Notes: generated by a model not told the origin, from the letters alone. A DNA stretch of 64,000 nucleotides from Schizochytrium sp. TIO01 (GCA_004764695.1 SMSO01000035.1:3601040-3665039); one strand, 5' to 3'. Shown: positions 1-10,706, numbered from the stretch's first letter. Numbers and translations are program-made.

Positions 1-3000
1 GAGAACGTGAGCGACGCAGGCCTGGACAAGTACGCGGAAGATCTCTTCATCATGGCGCCTGTGTGCAAAGCACTCACGAGCTCCACGGACTCAGCGAGGC
101 ATGTCGCAACGCACGCCATTGCAGCCATCGCACGTCATTGCAAGAGTGCGGCAGTGGCATTGGCAGTGCTCAGTGAGCTTGGAAGCACACTCAACGGCTC
201 TGGGGCACTTGGCAAGACCGCTGTGGCGCAACCTTTCCAGCGAGGAGCCGTATTGACAGCAATTGACCTCTTCGCTAGCTGTGTCGAGGACGCCATTGTG
301 GACGCCGACGAGGCAGCACAGGTCGTGGACTATGCCTGCGGCCTCCTCAGTGCCTATGCATCGTCCGAAAAGACCCCTGCTCTCGTTGGCCAGGCTCTTG
401 CGGCGGGTGCACACTGGATCCAGGCGAGCCAGACCGCCTCTGTAAATGCCGACTTCGTCGAAGTTCTCCTCAAGGGAGTATTGCTCGCTGTACCGACTGC
501 TCGCGAGCACGTGCGTGCCCTTTCGCTTGTCCTCACCAATGCGAGTGCATCTGCACGCGAGCAAATCGCACAGGCGGCCCTCGCTAAAAAGGCCGCCGCT
601 AGACCTTTTGACGTTTGTATCGCGGATGAAACGCTCACGGCAGCAGCATCCAGTTCAACATCAACTTCTGCAGATTCATCAGACACCAGCTCCAAGGCCA
701 GCTCATCGGCACCCAAGGCTAGCAGCAAGACTGCAGCCTCTGGAACAACCGCTGCTGCCAAGAAGAAGAAGAAAGGTGGCGACCTCGACGCTCTTGGTGC
801 AGAAATGCTAGCTATGAGTAAGGGAAGCAAGAAGAAGGGAGCATCCACAACCACCAAGTCTACCACTGCTGTTTCCAAGGTCTCGTCTAGCTCAAGCTCT
901 GCAAGCTCGAGCACAGGCGCTGCGAAGAACGGGCACGGCCTTATTGGCGCACTCTTCGATACCGTCTTGGTTGGTGACAACTTTTCCAGCAACGCAAACT
1001 TTTTTAAGCAACAGTACAGTATTGTGATTCATGCTCTGGCTGCGCTCATGTTCCTATCTGTTGCAGACTCCAAGGTTGCGGCTATTATTAGTGAATTAGA
1101 AACAGCCACTGGCTTCAAGCCCTGGGCTCTCCTCACCACAGAGAAGAAAGTATGGACTTCTCTTGTTGCTAAGAGCGCTCGCCAGGTCAACAACGTATGG
1201 TTGCCTCGCGACCCTGTTGTCATTGCTGGTGTCAACGATGATTCTGATGAGAACCTGCCGACAAGTACCAACATCCCCGAATACATCAAGTCTTCCGTAT
1301 GGGTTTCTGGCATCCGTGGTCTAAACACTGGCGCCGAGGCCCAGCTCACGCTCGCCCGACTCATCCAGGCTGTCCTTGTTAATGCTTCTGAGAAGTTTTC
1401 TACTGAAGCAAAACTTGCAGTCCCGGCCCTTGCTCTCGCATCACTTTCTCTCAGCCCTCACTTTAAGGTGCGCGAAGCTGCTCGCAAGGTAGCTTGCAAG
1501 GCTTTGGCTCCTATGAGCGTTGTTAATGGGTTTCGCTCGGCAATGAGCGGCCTTCAGGCTTATCTTTCTCGCGCCTCTCCCTCCGTCCCGCTCGACAGCT
1601 CTCGTATTCGCATCTACATTGTCAGCGTTCTCAACGCGGCCATGGAAGCCGCAGATGATGGCTTGCCACCTGCAGATGCACTCCTCCCTCTTCTGATTGT
1701 TTCGCATCATCCTCTTGTGCGGAGCTTGAATGTTTGGCACTCTGTCCGTAAAATTTACCTTGCTAAGCATGATATCAGCCCTGAGCGCATGCTGTTACGC
1801 TCCGAGGAATTGAAGGAATCTGTGCAATCTACACTAGTGCATTATCTGTGCCTCTCGTCGCCCAAGAACACCAGCGCAGCTATCATTAAGGCAGCGCGAG
1901 CAGCCGTAGCGCAGCTCGTAGCGCATGCTGAGAAGGGCGTCGCCTCTATTCCTGGTCTGATTCCTGGTATCACGAGCGCATTGGATGCTGGTCTTGTGTC
2001 AGGTTTCACTGAGCGTGACTGTAAGGTCTTTGCCTCCCCCAAGGGTATTGTGTCTGATGTTGGTATTGTTGCTCTTGAAGCCGCTCAAAGCGAAAAGGCA
2101 CCAAAGGGCGGCGCTCCAGGCTCCAAGGCCAACCAAAAGGTTGACACACGTGGCATGACTGAGGATGAAATTTGGGAAATGCAAGTCCGTCAGGAGATTG
2201 AAGCCAAACGCGCCGCCGAAAAGGGTATTGGTGCTAACGGGGAGAAGGCCGACTCTGGTCGTCTTGAGGATCGTTTTGATGAAAAGTCGGTCGCTCGCAT
2301 TCTTCAGGAGGAAACAGAACTTCGTGAGCGTATGGCGCCTATTCACACTGCTGCCGTTCAGGCACTAGAGCTCGTGATTTCCCTGTGCAAGGAGTCATCT
2401 GCCCAGGCTGTCCACAGCGACATGCGTGTTTTCACGGACATTTGCTTTCCCATTAGCAATGCTCCCTTGATTGTCTCTGACATGCAGCGAGTCCTTGCTG
2501 GTCTTTTGTTTACTGGTCCCAATGTTGTGGTTCAAAATAACGCAAGTTTCCTTGCCCTTGCGTTGCAAATGGCGCTCCGGGAGGATGCTCGGCCAGGATG
2601 CCTCGTTCATCTTGGTGAAGCTTGCCGTGTGCTCTTCATGGATGCTTGTGGATTGAGTGAGGAAGGTCAACACCACCCGCTCTCCATGGGGCTTCTTGAT
2701 CTGCTCTTCCCAGTCATGCGTTTCACTATTAATGGTCTTGCCCTCGACCCTGAAATCCTGGTTCTTTGGGCTACATTTAATGTGGGTGATGACGATGATG
2801 ATGACGATGATGACGATGATGATGGTGACAAGCCAGAAGGCGAAGAAAAGGAAAAGAAGAAAAAGGAAAAGAAGAAAACCAAGGAGGGTAAGGATGGGAA
2901 AGAAAAGACAAAGAAGAAGGACAAAGAGAAGTCAGACAAGAAGTCCAAGAAGGACAAAGACAAGGAGCCCGAGGCTGCCCCTGCAGCTGATGGAGATGCT

Positions 3001-6000
3001 ACCAAGGCCAAGCCTATCAAGCGTGCAAATCCTTATGTTGATTACATGGACTTTATGGAGTCCCCGATGGACTCTATGGAGCGCGCCGTGGCTCTTATTA
3101 GCTTGCACGCTCAAACACTTGCTTCAACTGACCGCCTTCGTTTGCAGACTTTGGAGTCTCTTTTGCGTGCCTGCAGCGTCCTTCCCAATGCCCAGCCCCG
3201 CCCTGCCGAGGTCATGGCACGGGTGTGCAGTGCTCCGCCTTCTCTCTGCGATCAACAGCTCTTTGAGGCTATGATCAACGAAGAGGGATTGCTTTCAGAG
3301 TCTGTCGAGGTGCGCCGTGCTACTCTTGGTGCATTCCTTGCAGCGGCACAGTCTGCGCAAGGTCTTGATATCCATGCCCACCCAGCCTTGGCTCATCGTA
3401 TCTGGCTTCTCACCACTGACGATGACGCTGAGGTAAAGCAGCTTGCTCAAGCTCTCTTGGAGGCCCTTCAAGCCAGCTTTCCCAAGACTTATCTCGAGCC
3501 GTACGTCAAGCTCTTGTCCCACCGCTTCACGCACGTGCGCGAGCAAGCCTCCAAGGCCATCGCTGCTGGTATCGAGGAACACCCGACCACTGGCGAGAAG
3601 GCCATCGCCGCATTGATCGCGCTTTACAGCGAAGAGTTGCGTGCCGCGATCGCTGAAGATGAAGATTTGGCATCTAACAAGCCCAAGTTCATTGATCGCG
3701 ATGCCGAGGCTAAAGAACTTGCCAAGCGTGAGCGTCGTCGCCGCCCACGTCAAGGTGTAGCATGGACTCTCGTGGCTTGCGCCAACTCTGACGGGGAGGG
3801 TGGTGTGCTCAACACCGAACAAGCCAAGGCTGGCTTTAAGTTTGTTTGTGACCAAGGTCTTCGTGACAATGACAGCATTGTGCGTCAAACCTTTCTTGAG
3901 GCTGGTATGGAAATGATTTCGTCTTACGGAAAGCACATGATTGACCAGCTCTTGCCAATGCTTGAGCCTTACCTTCGCGAGGATGGTGGCAACAAGGGTG
4001 GTAAATCAAAGAAGTCAAGTGAGATTGAGGGAGATTGGCAACGCGAAGGTGCTGTGATTCTCGTCGGTGCTTTGGCTAGCTTCTTGGATAAGGCTGATGA
4101 GCGTATTCCACGTATTGTTGAGAGCCTTGTTGAGGCTCTCAAGACCCCAAATGAAGCGGTACAGCTTGCTGCTACCAGGTGCTTGCCCCCGCTCATGAAG
4201 ACTGCCAAGGTCAAGGAACGTGGTTCTGAGTATGTTGACATGCTCATGCTCCGCGCTACGCTGATGTCTCCTGCTCAGACCACCGAGGGCGGTGAAGATG
4301 ACGCGGATAGCGGTCCTAGCTTTGTTGTGGACTCTGATGCCCTTTCCAAGAGCAACTATCCTGAACGTCGTGGTGCCGCCTTGGGTGTTGGTAGTGTTGT
4401 GAAGGGATTGGGTATCACTGTGCTTAAGAAGAACAATGTTGTACCCCGTATCGAGGCTGCTTGCAAGGCTACTCAAACTGAAGTCCGTGAGGGTGGTCTC
4501 ATGGTGCTTGAAGCACTCTGCTCTTCCTTGGGCATGCTTTTCGAACCCTATGTGATCGGTGTGCTACCCTCCCTTTTGCAATGCTTTGCCGACGCAAAGA
4601 AGCCTGTGCGTCAGGCAGCCCAGGATGCTTCCCGTGCTATCATGGCTCGACTCAGTGGTCATGGTGTGAAGCTGATTCTGCCTACTCTGTTGAAGGCTAT
4701 TGACGAACCAGCATGGCGGACTAAACAGGCTGCAATTCGTATGCTTGGCTCTATGGCCTTCTGTGGCCGCAAGCAGCTTGCTGCTGCTTTGCCCCAAGTG
4801 GTCCCAACCCTGGTCTCTTCCCTCACTGATACGCACGCGAAGGTTCGTGCAGCAGGCAGCAAGGCTCTTAAGGACATTGGTTCTGTCATCCAGAACCCGG
4901 AAATCCAGGCTTTGGTGCCGACTCTCAAGCGTGCTCTCATGCACCCTCACACCAAGACTGCACCTTGCGTTGATGCACTGCACCGTACACGATTTGTGCA
5001 CATGGTTGATGCCCCTTCGCTTGCTCTGATTGTTCCCGTTCTGGACCGTGGCCTTAACGAACGTTCTGCAGAAACGAAAAAGAAGGCTGCTCTCATCACT
5101 GGTAACATGTGCTCGATGATTTCTGATCCCAAGGCAGTGTTGCCTTATGTTGAGGATTTGATGCCAGTTTTGCGCAAGGTCTTGGTAGACCCTATCCCTG
5201 GCGTGCGTTCCACCGCTGCAAAGGCTCTTGGTACACTCACTGGTGGACTTGGCGAAGGCTTGCCTGACTTTGCTAACATGTTGCAGTGGCTTTTGGAGAC
5301 CTCTCGTTGTGATGTGTCCCCGGTGGAGCGCTCTGGTGGTGCGCAGGGTCTCGTCGAGGTGAGTGTGGCTCTTGGTGATGACTTCATGGTTCGTGTGCTC
5401 AACGAAAACGTTTTCCCCATGGCTAATGCCTCAGCCCCGCATGTTCGCGAGGGTGTGGTGTGGGTTATGGTCTTCTTGCCGCCCGTTCTTGGTGTGAAGA
5501 AGAACGAGCCATTCGTGACCCGCGAGCTCCCCATCGTTATCAATGGTCTTTCTGATGAATCCGAATTTGTCCGTGATGTAGCAATGCGTGCTGGTCAGGT
5601 TATCGTGGAACAGCACGCTATCGAGCACACCCACATGCTCTTGCCTGTCCTTGAGACTGGCCTAGAGGACCCCAAGTGGCGTGTTCGCCAGAGCTCCGTG
5701 CTCCTTCTTGGTGACTTACTTTACCGCGTTGGTGGCAGTGCTGACGCAGTGGTTGCTGCTCGCCAGGCCCGTGAGACTTACAAGGATGCTGACGACGAAG
5801 ATGACGCTGAATTCACTGATAGTGAAGATGAAGGCGAAGGTAAGGAGGGCGGAGCGCAGAAGCACGTTGTGCGCCGCACAACTGCCGTTGTTGATGCTAA
5901 CTTTGATGCTGCTCTTAGTATGGCACTTGGTGATGACAAGCGTAAGGATATCCTTGCCTCTGTCTACCTCATGCGCACCGACCGCTCTGCTGTTGTGCGT

Positions 6001-8400
6001 CAAAGTGCCCTTAAGGTATGGAAGAACCTCGTTGTGAACACTGGTCGTGCACTCAAGGAGATTCTCAAGCCGCTCATGGGCAAGATTGTCGATGGACTCT
6101 CTGGTGAATCTGACGACAAACGTCTCTCTGCTGGTCACAGTTTGGGCGATATTGTTCGCAAGCTTGGCGAACGTGTGCTCCCGGATATTATTCCCATCAT
6201 CCAAGAGGGCTTTGAGAGTGATGATGACGATAAGCGATCTGGCATTGCCCTTGGTCTGCTTGCTGTTATTGAGGCATCGAGCAAGAAGCAACTGGAGGGT
6301 TTTGTCTCCCGTTTGCTGCCTGCTGTTCAGCGTGGTCTCAGCGACGTCAACGAAGATGTTCAAGAGGCGTCCGCCGAGGCCTTCGCAGCCTTGTACCGCC
6401 AGGTGGGCTCTATGGCGATGAACGAGATTGTGCCCAAATTGCTCACAAACCTCGAGGAGGCCGGCCTTGATAATGAGGAGGGTGAGCGCGCACTAGAGGG
6501 CCTGACTAAGATTCTTGCCTTGCGCAGCCGCGAAATCATGCCACTTTTACTCCCAAAGCTTTTGGTATCTCCCATGACTCCTTTCCACGCCAAGGCTCTC
6601 TCCGCTGTTTGTGATACCATTGCACCGGTTCTGCACTTTTATGTGGATAAGATCCAATCGTTTTGCTTGCGTGAGCTCATCAAGGGCAAGGGTGGACCTG
6701 GTGGTGAGAATGAGGAAGCTATGATGCCTGTTTGGGAAGCTACCTGCGCAATGCTTTACAACATTGAGGAAGAACGTATGGCTTGGCTGATCCCTGGTCT
6801 TGTGAACATCCTTGTAGAGTCCAAGTCCAATGAAGAAAAGCGTATTGTCGTTTCCATGCTTGGTACATTTTGTGAGGAAACCGACGCTGACTTCTCAGAC
6901 CATCTACCTTCCATCATTAAGGAGCTCTTGAAGCGCTTCTCCGAGGTGGAGGGCGATAAGGTTCTTCTTCAGCAGGCCTGGAATGCTTTCAATGCTGTGA
7001 TTTCGGCTACACCGCAGGAGACGCTTGTGGGTCAGCTCGACTTCATTCGTAGTATGTTGAAGAGTGTAGCTTCGGATGCTAAGTATCGTCTCAAGGACCG
7101 TGCAGCAGTGGATTCATATGTCCTTCCAGGTCTTTGCTTGACAAAGGGCCTTGACCCATTTCTGCCGCTCTACCAGCATGCTCTCATGAACGGGTCTGCA
7201 GAGCAACGCGAAAGTGCTGCTTCTGGTCTGGGCGAGCTAGTTGACCTCACATCTGCAGCTGCGTTGCGTCCTTTTGTCATCAAGATCACTGGTCCGCTCA
7301 TCCGTATCGTCGGCGATCGCTTCCCGTGGCAAGTCAAGGTGGCTATCCTTCAGACCTTGAGTAAGCTCTTGGATAAGGGTGGCCCGATGCTCCGCCCCTT
7401 CCTGCCCCAGCTTCAAACTACCTTTGTTAAGGCACTTAACAGTGAACAATCTAAGGTGCGCGATAGTGGAACGTCTGCACTCAAGAAGCTCATCAAGATC
7501 GGCACTCGTGTGGACCCTCTCGTAAATGATTTGGGCAACACCGCCGTCGCCCCGGATACTGATGCCGGGGTCCGTCTTTCCGTTCTTGAGGCTCTTGCTG
7601 GCGTACTGTTAATTTCTGGCTCGAAGGCCACTCAACCGGCCTTGGGCAAGTGCGCAGGCAAATTGGAGTCTGAAGACCTTTTGTTCCACCGCAACGCTGG
7701 CATCCGCCAGCAAACTGCTATTTGTTTGGCTCGTGTGCTGAAGCATGTTGAGCAGGGCGACCAAGCCTTCGAGGTCGCCATGCGCAAGCGCATCGACAAC
7801 CTCCGCGCTACAACGCCAAACGCAGGTTCATGGATCGAGGCCCACACTGCAATTCTTTTGGCCAGTGCAGCAGCATCGTCGTGCCCAGACCTTCTCTTTG
7901 GCACTGCGGATGTAGCCAGTTGGTACAAGAAGATTGTTGATGATTCTTCGTCGTACGGTGCGTCGCTTGATAACGTTTCCCTTCGCGAGGAGTCTTTGAA
8001 TGCTGCTGGTGCTTGGTTGAGTAATGTCAAGCCTGACCAATTCCCCAAGGTCACTGATGCCTTTGTCGAATTCTTGATGACAGGGTGCAAGGATAAGTCT
8101 ACTGAAATGCGTGTGTGCTCGCTTGAGAACCTGAAGCACGCCGCGCGCCGTAACTACGAGGTGATTTCGAAGTATGCGCCCCGTATCTCGTCAGATATTA
8201 TCGCGTATGTCAAAGACTCCAAGCCTCAAGTCCGTGCTGCCGCAGACCAAGTTCTTCTTGCTGTAACGCAAATTCGTACTGACCAGGAGATTCTGAAGGA
8301 TATTATTAAGAACATTTCTTCCTCAGCAACTGGCCGTAATCTCGGTGAGTACTGCCGCAAGACCCTTATTAACGTCGATGAGGATGCTGATGAAGAGTAA
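1..8400 (+). CDS. GCN1: GCN1 translational activator, 5' partial
   Basis: Giant HEAT-repeat protein that in other eukaryotes sits on stalled or collided ribosomes and activates the eIF2-alpha kinase GCN2 during amino-acid starvation. The reading frame is open to the left edge, so the true start lies upstream; the first in-frame ATG in the window is at 52. About 2,800 codons are visible, already as long as yeast or human GCN1, and I estimate a few hundred residues are missing. HEAT repeats run through almost the whole protein. The middle holds the eEF3-like segment (around residues 1500-1750 of the visible part, with a motif ending ALMHPHTKTAPCVDAL). The GCN2-binding region near residue 2400 has the signature ITGPLIRIVGDRFPWQVK and LPQLQTTFVKAL, which makes the family assignment firm. 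Oddities are a Ser/Ala/Lys-rich linker (residues 210-310) and a pure Asp run followed by a Lys/Glu-rich stretch (about 925-990), both probably disordered insertions. Confidence 0.96.
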   Translation, partial: ENVSDAGLDKYAEDLFIMAPVCKALTSSTDSARHVATHAIAAIARHCKSAAVALAVLSELGSTLNGSGALGKTAVAQPFQRGAVLTAIDLFASCVEDAIVDADEAAQVVDYACGLLSAYASSEKTPALVGQALAAGAHWIQASQTASVNADFVEVLLKGVLLAVPTAREHVRALSLVLTNASASAREQIAQAALAKKAAARPFDVCIADETLTAAASSSTSTSADSSDTSSKASSSAPKASSKTAASGTTAAAKKKKKGGDLDALGAEMLAMSKGSKKKGASTTTKSTTAVSKVSSSSSSASSSTGAAKNGHGLIGALFDTVLVGDNFSSNANFFKQQYSIVIHALAALMFLSVADSKVAAIISELETATGFKPWALLTTEKKVWTSLVAKSARQVNNVWLPRDPVVIAGVNDDSDENLPTSTNIPEYIKSSVWVSGIRGLNTGAEAQLTLARLIQAVLVNASEKFSTEAKLAVPALALASLSLSPHFKVREAARKVACKALAPMSVVNGFRSAMSGLQAYLSRASPSVPLDSSRIRIYIVSVLNAAMEAADDGLPPADALLPLLIVSHHPLVRSLNVWHSVRKIYLAKHDISPERMLLRSEELKESVQSTLVHYLCLSSPKNTSAAIIKAARAAVAQLVAHAEKGVASIPGLIPGITSALDAGLVSGFTERDCKVFASPKGIVSDVGIVALEAAQSEKAPKGGAPGSKANQKVDTRGMTEDEIWEMQVRQEIEAKRAAEKGIGANGEKADSGRLEDRFDEKSVARILQEETELRERMAPIHTAAVQALELVISLCKESSAQAVHSDMRVFTDICFPISNAPLIVSDMQRVLAGLLFTGPNVVVQNNASFLALALQMALREDARPGCLVHLGEACRVLFMDACGLSEEGQHHPLSMGLLDLLFPVMRFTINGLALDPEILVLWATFNVGDDDDDDDDDDDDGDKPEGEEKEKKKKEKKKTKEGKDGKEKTKKKDKEKSDKKSKKDKDKEPEAAPAADGDATKAKPIKRANPYVDYMDFMESPMDSMERAVALISLHAQTLASTDRLRLQTLESLLRACSVLPNAQPRPAEVMARVCSAPPSLCDQQLFEAMINEEGLLSESVEVRRATLGAFLAAAQSAQGLDIHAHPALAHRIWLLTTDDDAEVKQLAQALLEALQASFPKTYLEPYVKLLSHRFTHVREQASKAIAAGIEEHPTTGEKAIAALIALYSEELRAAIAEDEDLASNKPKFIDRDAEAKELAKRERRRRPRQGVAWTLVACANSDGEGGVLNTEQAKAGFKFVCDQGLRDNDSIVRQTFLEAGMEMISSYGKHMIDQLLPMLEPYLREDGGNKGGKSKKSSEIEGDWQREGAVILVGALASFLDKADERIPRIVESLVEALKTPNEAVQLAATRCLPPLMKTAKVKERGSEYVDMLMLRATLMSPAQTTEGGEDDADSGPSFVVDSDALSKSNYPERRGAALGVGSVVKGLGITVLKKNNVVPRIEAACKATQTEVREGGLMVLEALCSSLGMLFEPYVIGVLPSLLQCFADAKKPVRQAAQDASRAIMARLSGHGVKLILPTLLKAIDEPAWRTKQAAIRMLGSMAFCGRKQLAAALPQVVPTLVSSLTDTHAKVRAAGSKALKDIGSVIQNPEIQALVPTLKRALMHPHTKTAPCVDALHRTRFVHMVDAPSLALIVPVLDRGLNERSAETKKKAALITGNMCSMISDPKAVLPYVEDLMPVLRKVLVDPIPGVRSTAAKALGTLTGGLGEGLPDFANMLQWLLETSRCDVSPVERSGGAQGLVEVSVALGDDFMVRVLNENVFPMANASAPHVREGVVWVMVFLPPVLGVKKNEPFVTRELPIVINGLSDESEFVRDVAMRAGQVIVEQHAIEHTHMLLPVLETGLEDPKWRVRQSSVLLLGDLLYRVGGSADAVVAARQARETYKDADDEDDAEFTDSEDEGEGKEGGAQKHVVRRTTAVVDANFDAALSMALGDDKRKDILASVYLMRTDRSAVVRQSALKVWKNLVVNTGRALKEILKPLMGKIVDGLSGESDDKRLSAGHSLGDIVRKLGERVLPDIIPIIQEGFESDDDDKRSGIALGLLAVIEASSKKQLEGFVSRLLPAVQRGLSDVNEDVQEASAEAFAALYRQVGSMAMNEIVPKLLTNLEEAGLDNEEGERALEGLTKILALRSREIMPLLLPKLLVSPMTPFHAKALSAVCDTIAPVLHFYVDKIQSFCLRELIKGKGGPGGENEEAMMPVWEATCAMLYNIEEERMAWLIPGLVNILVESKSNEEKRIVVSMLGTFCEETDADFSDHLPSIIKELLKRFSEVEGDKVLLQQAWNAFNAVISATPQETLVGQLDFIRSMLKSVASDAKYRLKDRAAVDSYVLPGLCLTKGLDPFLPLYQHALMNGSAEQRESAASGLGELVDLTSAAALRPFVIKITGPLIRIVGDRFPWQVKVAILQTLSKLLDKGGPMLRPFLPQLQTTFVKALNSEQSKVRDSGTSALKKLIKIGTRVDPLVNDLGNTAVAPDTDAGVRLSVLEALAGVLLISGSKATQPALGKCAGKLESEDLLFHRNAGIRQQTAICLARVLKHVEQGDQAFEVAMRKRIDNLRATTPNAGSWIEAHTAILLASAAASSCPDLLFGTADVASWYKKIVDDSSSYGASLDNVSLREESLNAAGAWLSNVKPDQFPKVTDAFVEFLMTGCKDKSTEMRVCSLENLKHAARRNYEVISKYAPRISSDIIAYVKDSKPQVRAAADQVLLAVTQIRTDQEILKDIIKNISSSATGRNLGEYCRKTLINVDEDADEE
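2788..2990 (+). repeat. Poly-Asp then Lys/Glu-rich coding repeat inside GCN1
   Basis: GAT/GAC codons run almost without a break from about 2788 to 2826, followed by AAG/GAA-rich codons to about 2970. The frame stays open through both. The result is an acidic patch followed by a basic, charged linker between HEAT blocks. Mixed GAT/GAC use suggests selection or age rather than fresh slippage. Confidence 0.8.
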
Positions 8401-8774
8401 AATGGGATTGTTATGTGTATTTGTTCGTTCGAAACCATCTCTCAATCAAAACTCTATTAGTTTCGTAATAGAAATAGAATAAAAAGTGAATTATCAAGAA
8501 ATCAATTCCGTATGATTACTTTAATAGCGTGTATATGCAAGCTTCTTATGTAAACTGCTTACGAGACTTTGAGGCTGGCTGATTTGGTACAGACTTACTT
8601 ACCTTACTTGACCATGCGAGCGCTGAAAGAAAGAGCCAGGAAATAATTTTTATGCATTTATAAGGCGAGAGTTTCATCATGTTTTTTTTAGTTCTGTATT
8701 GTTTTGTACGTACATAAGTGAGACGTGTGTGAGGCCAGTGCAAGAAGTGCGCGCGTGCGGGGGGAGGGGGGCGG
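8401..8774. other. Intergenic, convergent 3' ends of GCN1 and AIF
   Basis: This 374-bp AT-rich spacer lies between two converging genes and should hold both 3' UTRs. A G-rich run at 8758-8772 sits just past the AIF stop codon. I see no ORF or RNA gene here. Confidence 0.6.
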
Positions 8775-10706
8775 TTATTTGGTCTTGACAGTTTTGGTCC
8801 AGTTGGATGGGGCAAGGAGAATGAGCTTGCTAGCCTCTTCAAAGGTCATGCGCGACTTCAAAACATCACGGGCAACATCGAGGCATTCACTTGCATTACA
8901 GCAAAGAATTCCAACGACGATATTGTTGCGCAAATAAAAGACTATACCACGTTCGTAAGAGGTTTCACGCGTGGGCTTGCCCATTTCATCTCGCTTTGCA
9001 AGCCAAGTACCCATCGTGGGAAGATTAGAGTTTATTTCGCCCACAGCCTCGAAGGAAAGCTCTACGTTGGGCAGAGCAAATCGGAAAGAAGGTTGGTGTT
9101 TGTACTTACGAAGATTACCATTGGCAGCCACCATATTCTGGCCCGCGAGCAAGCCAGTGTTGAGAGCGTTGTCATAAAGGTCATTGCGACGACGGCGGCT
9201 CAGTGAAACATCATAGTATGATGCCGCACTTCCGGCTACGAAGAGGCCATCAAAAGCTTCTAAAGATGGGTTTACTACAATGCCACCGGTCCGAGGATCA
9301 ACCTCGAGATCACTGATGCGAGCGATGTCAACATCAGGATCTACATTCGTACTAGCAAGGACCACAAGGTCTGCATCGAGGACTTCGCGCTGTGTATTTT
9401 GCAAAAACGTTACACTCACCTTTTCCTGTAGGTCAGGACTCATGAAATCTTCATCTTCATCATCGTTGTTCATGTTGGACGACGCCATGACTGGAATTTC
9501 TGATTCTTCAGATGATACCACTCCGTTGCTAGCCAATGCAGGAGGATGCTCGCTCACCTCTGCACGTGAGACACCCGTCACAAGCACATCAGGCTTGCGT
9601 TCAAGCCCTTGATCTTCAAGGCACTTAGTAAGATGGGCACAAAGATATGCAGGGAAATACTGTTGAAGAGCTGTAGACTCCACGAAGGTCTGAATGATTC
9701 GGTTTGGACGCTCTAGTGATTGGTTGACTTTGAGAAGCGCTGCGGATAAACTTGTACCAAGGTAGCCTCCGCCGACCACCAGAACAGTTTTGCCGCCCTG
9801 AGAGACCATGTTGTATAGGTCATCAAAGTCCTGCAAGTCACGTAGGGTGTTGATGCGATCACGAAGGAGGAACGAAATGCTTGATTTAAGAACATAAAGC
9901 TCACGCGGTTTGCCTGGGGGAGCAACTAGACACTTGTCGTAACCTAGTACACTACCATCTGCAAGCTGGATGGTTTTATCCTCTGCATTGATAAAAATGC
10001 CACCTGGTGCTTCGACAAGCAGAGAAATCGCATGGTGCTTGTCATCCTGTTGCTTTCCTTGCGGGCCACCACCAATAATACTGCCAGAACTTCCACGCGT
10101 CGACCACTTTCTCACATTAGCTCCAATAAGCTCAGTTCGCTCATCGGTGTCAAGCTTGCAGGCGATGTGACGACGCCAGTCGTTGTATACATCGTAGAGT
10201 TCATCAGGAAGCGGATCTTGAAAGGTATCTACATCGATGCGTGGCATTTGGTGTTCTTCCGAAATCAACAAAATTGAGGATTTAGGACGAGACTGGCGAA
10301 TTGCTTCGAGTGCCGTGTAGGCAGCTGTGCCAGATCCAATGATAACATACTCATAGTGCACCTGGCCCACGAGCTTTTTGGGCCGGCTGTTGATCCTGCG
10401 GCGTCTCAAGGTCTCCATAGACGCCTGGGGCTTTGCACTGTCCATTTGGGTGGGCTCATCTGCTGACTTCATCAGCAGAAACGAAGACCCTAAAATTGCT
10501 GTTGCTGCTGTTGCTGCAGCAGCTAGAAAGCGGCTGTTCAAGAGATTCGTCGTGTTTGACGATGAAGAAGACGACTTCGACGAAAATCTGCGCGCAGAGT
10601 GGATGCCATTTCTGTAATCATTTTTTGACGAGTGAATTTCACATGGCACTGAGAATCTGGCAGTTCCGAGCTTTCCCAAGACCCGCTTGCTCATGAGTGC
10701 ACTCAT
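8775..10706 (-). CDS. AIF-like mitochondrial FAD oxidoreductase
   Basis: Apoptosis-inducing-factor family flavoprotein, normally an NADH-dependent enzyme of the mitochondrial intermembrane space that supports respiratory-chain assembly. I place the start at the ATG at 10706 (643 aa); a second ATG at 10694 is equally possible, and the longer open frame to 10808 begins with TTG. The N-terminus is rich in Arg and Ser without acids, then has an Ala-rich hydrophobic stretch (LAAAATAATAILGSSFLL), as expected for a targeting peptide plus inner-membrane anchor. The FAD Rossmann motif is VIIGSGTAAYTALEAI and the NADH Rossmann motif is VLVVGGGYLGTSLSAAL. The C-terminal AIF segment contains LFVAGSAASYYDVSLSRRRR. 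The Asp of the usual GDAA FAD motif is Ser here, and the HHDHA-like stretch that follows in animal AIF reads LYDNA. An acidic insert (NNDDEDEDF) lies between the two halves. Family assignment is firm; full redox activity is uncertain. Confidence 0.88.
   Translation of the reverse strand: MSALMSKRVLGKLGTARFSVPCEIHSSKNDYRNGIHSARRFSSKSSSSSSNTTNLLNSRFLAAAATAATAILGSSFLLMKSADEPTQMDSAKPQASMETLRRRRINSRPKKLVGQVHYEYVIIGSGTAAYTALEAIRQSRPKSSILLISEEHQMPRIDVDTFQDPLPDELYDVYNDWRRHIACKLDTDERTELIGANVRKWSTRGSSGSIIGGGPQGKQQDDKHHAISLLVEAPGGIFINAEDKTIQLADGSVLGYDKCLVAPPGKPRELYVLKSSISFLLRDRINTLRDLQDFDDLYNMVSQGGKTVLVVGGGYLGTSLSAALLKVNQSLERPNRIIQTFVESTALQQYFPAYLCAHLTKCLEDQGLERKPDVLVTGVSRAEVSEHPPALASNGVVSSEESEIPVMASSNMNNDDEDEDFMSPDLQEKVSVTFLQNTQREVLDADLVVLASTNVDPDVDIARISDLEVDPRTGGIVVNPSLEAFDGLFVAGSAASYYDVSLSRRRRNDLYDNALNTGLLAGQNMVAANGNLRKYKHQPSFRFALPNVELSFEAVGEINSNLPTMGTWLAKRDEMGKPTRETSYERGIVFYLRNNIVVGILCCNASECLDVARDVLKSRMTFEEASKLILLAPSNWTKTVKTK

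Noticed and set aside
354-992. 212-codon minus ORF within GCN1
   Set aside because: Antisense shadow of the Ser/Ala/Lys-rich region of GCN1.
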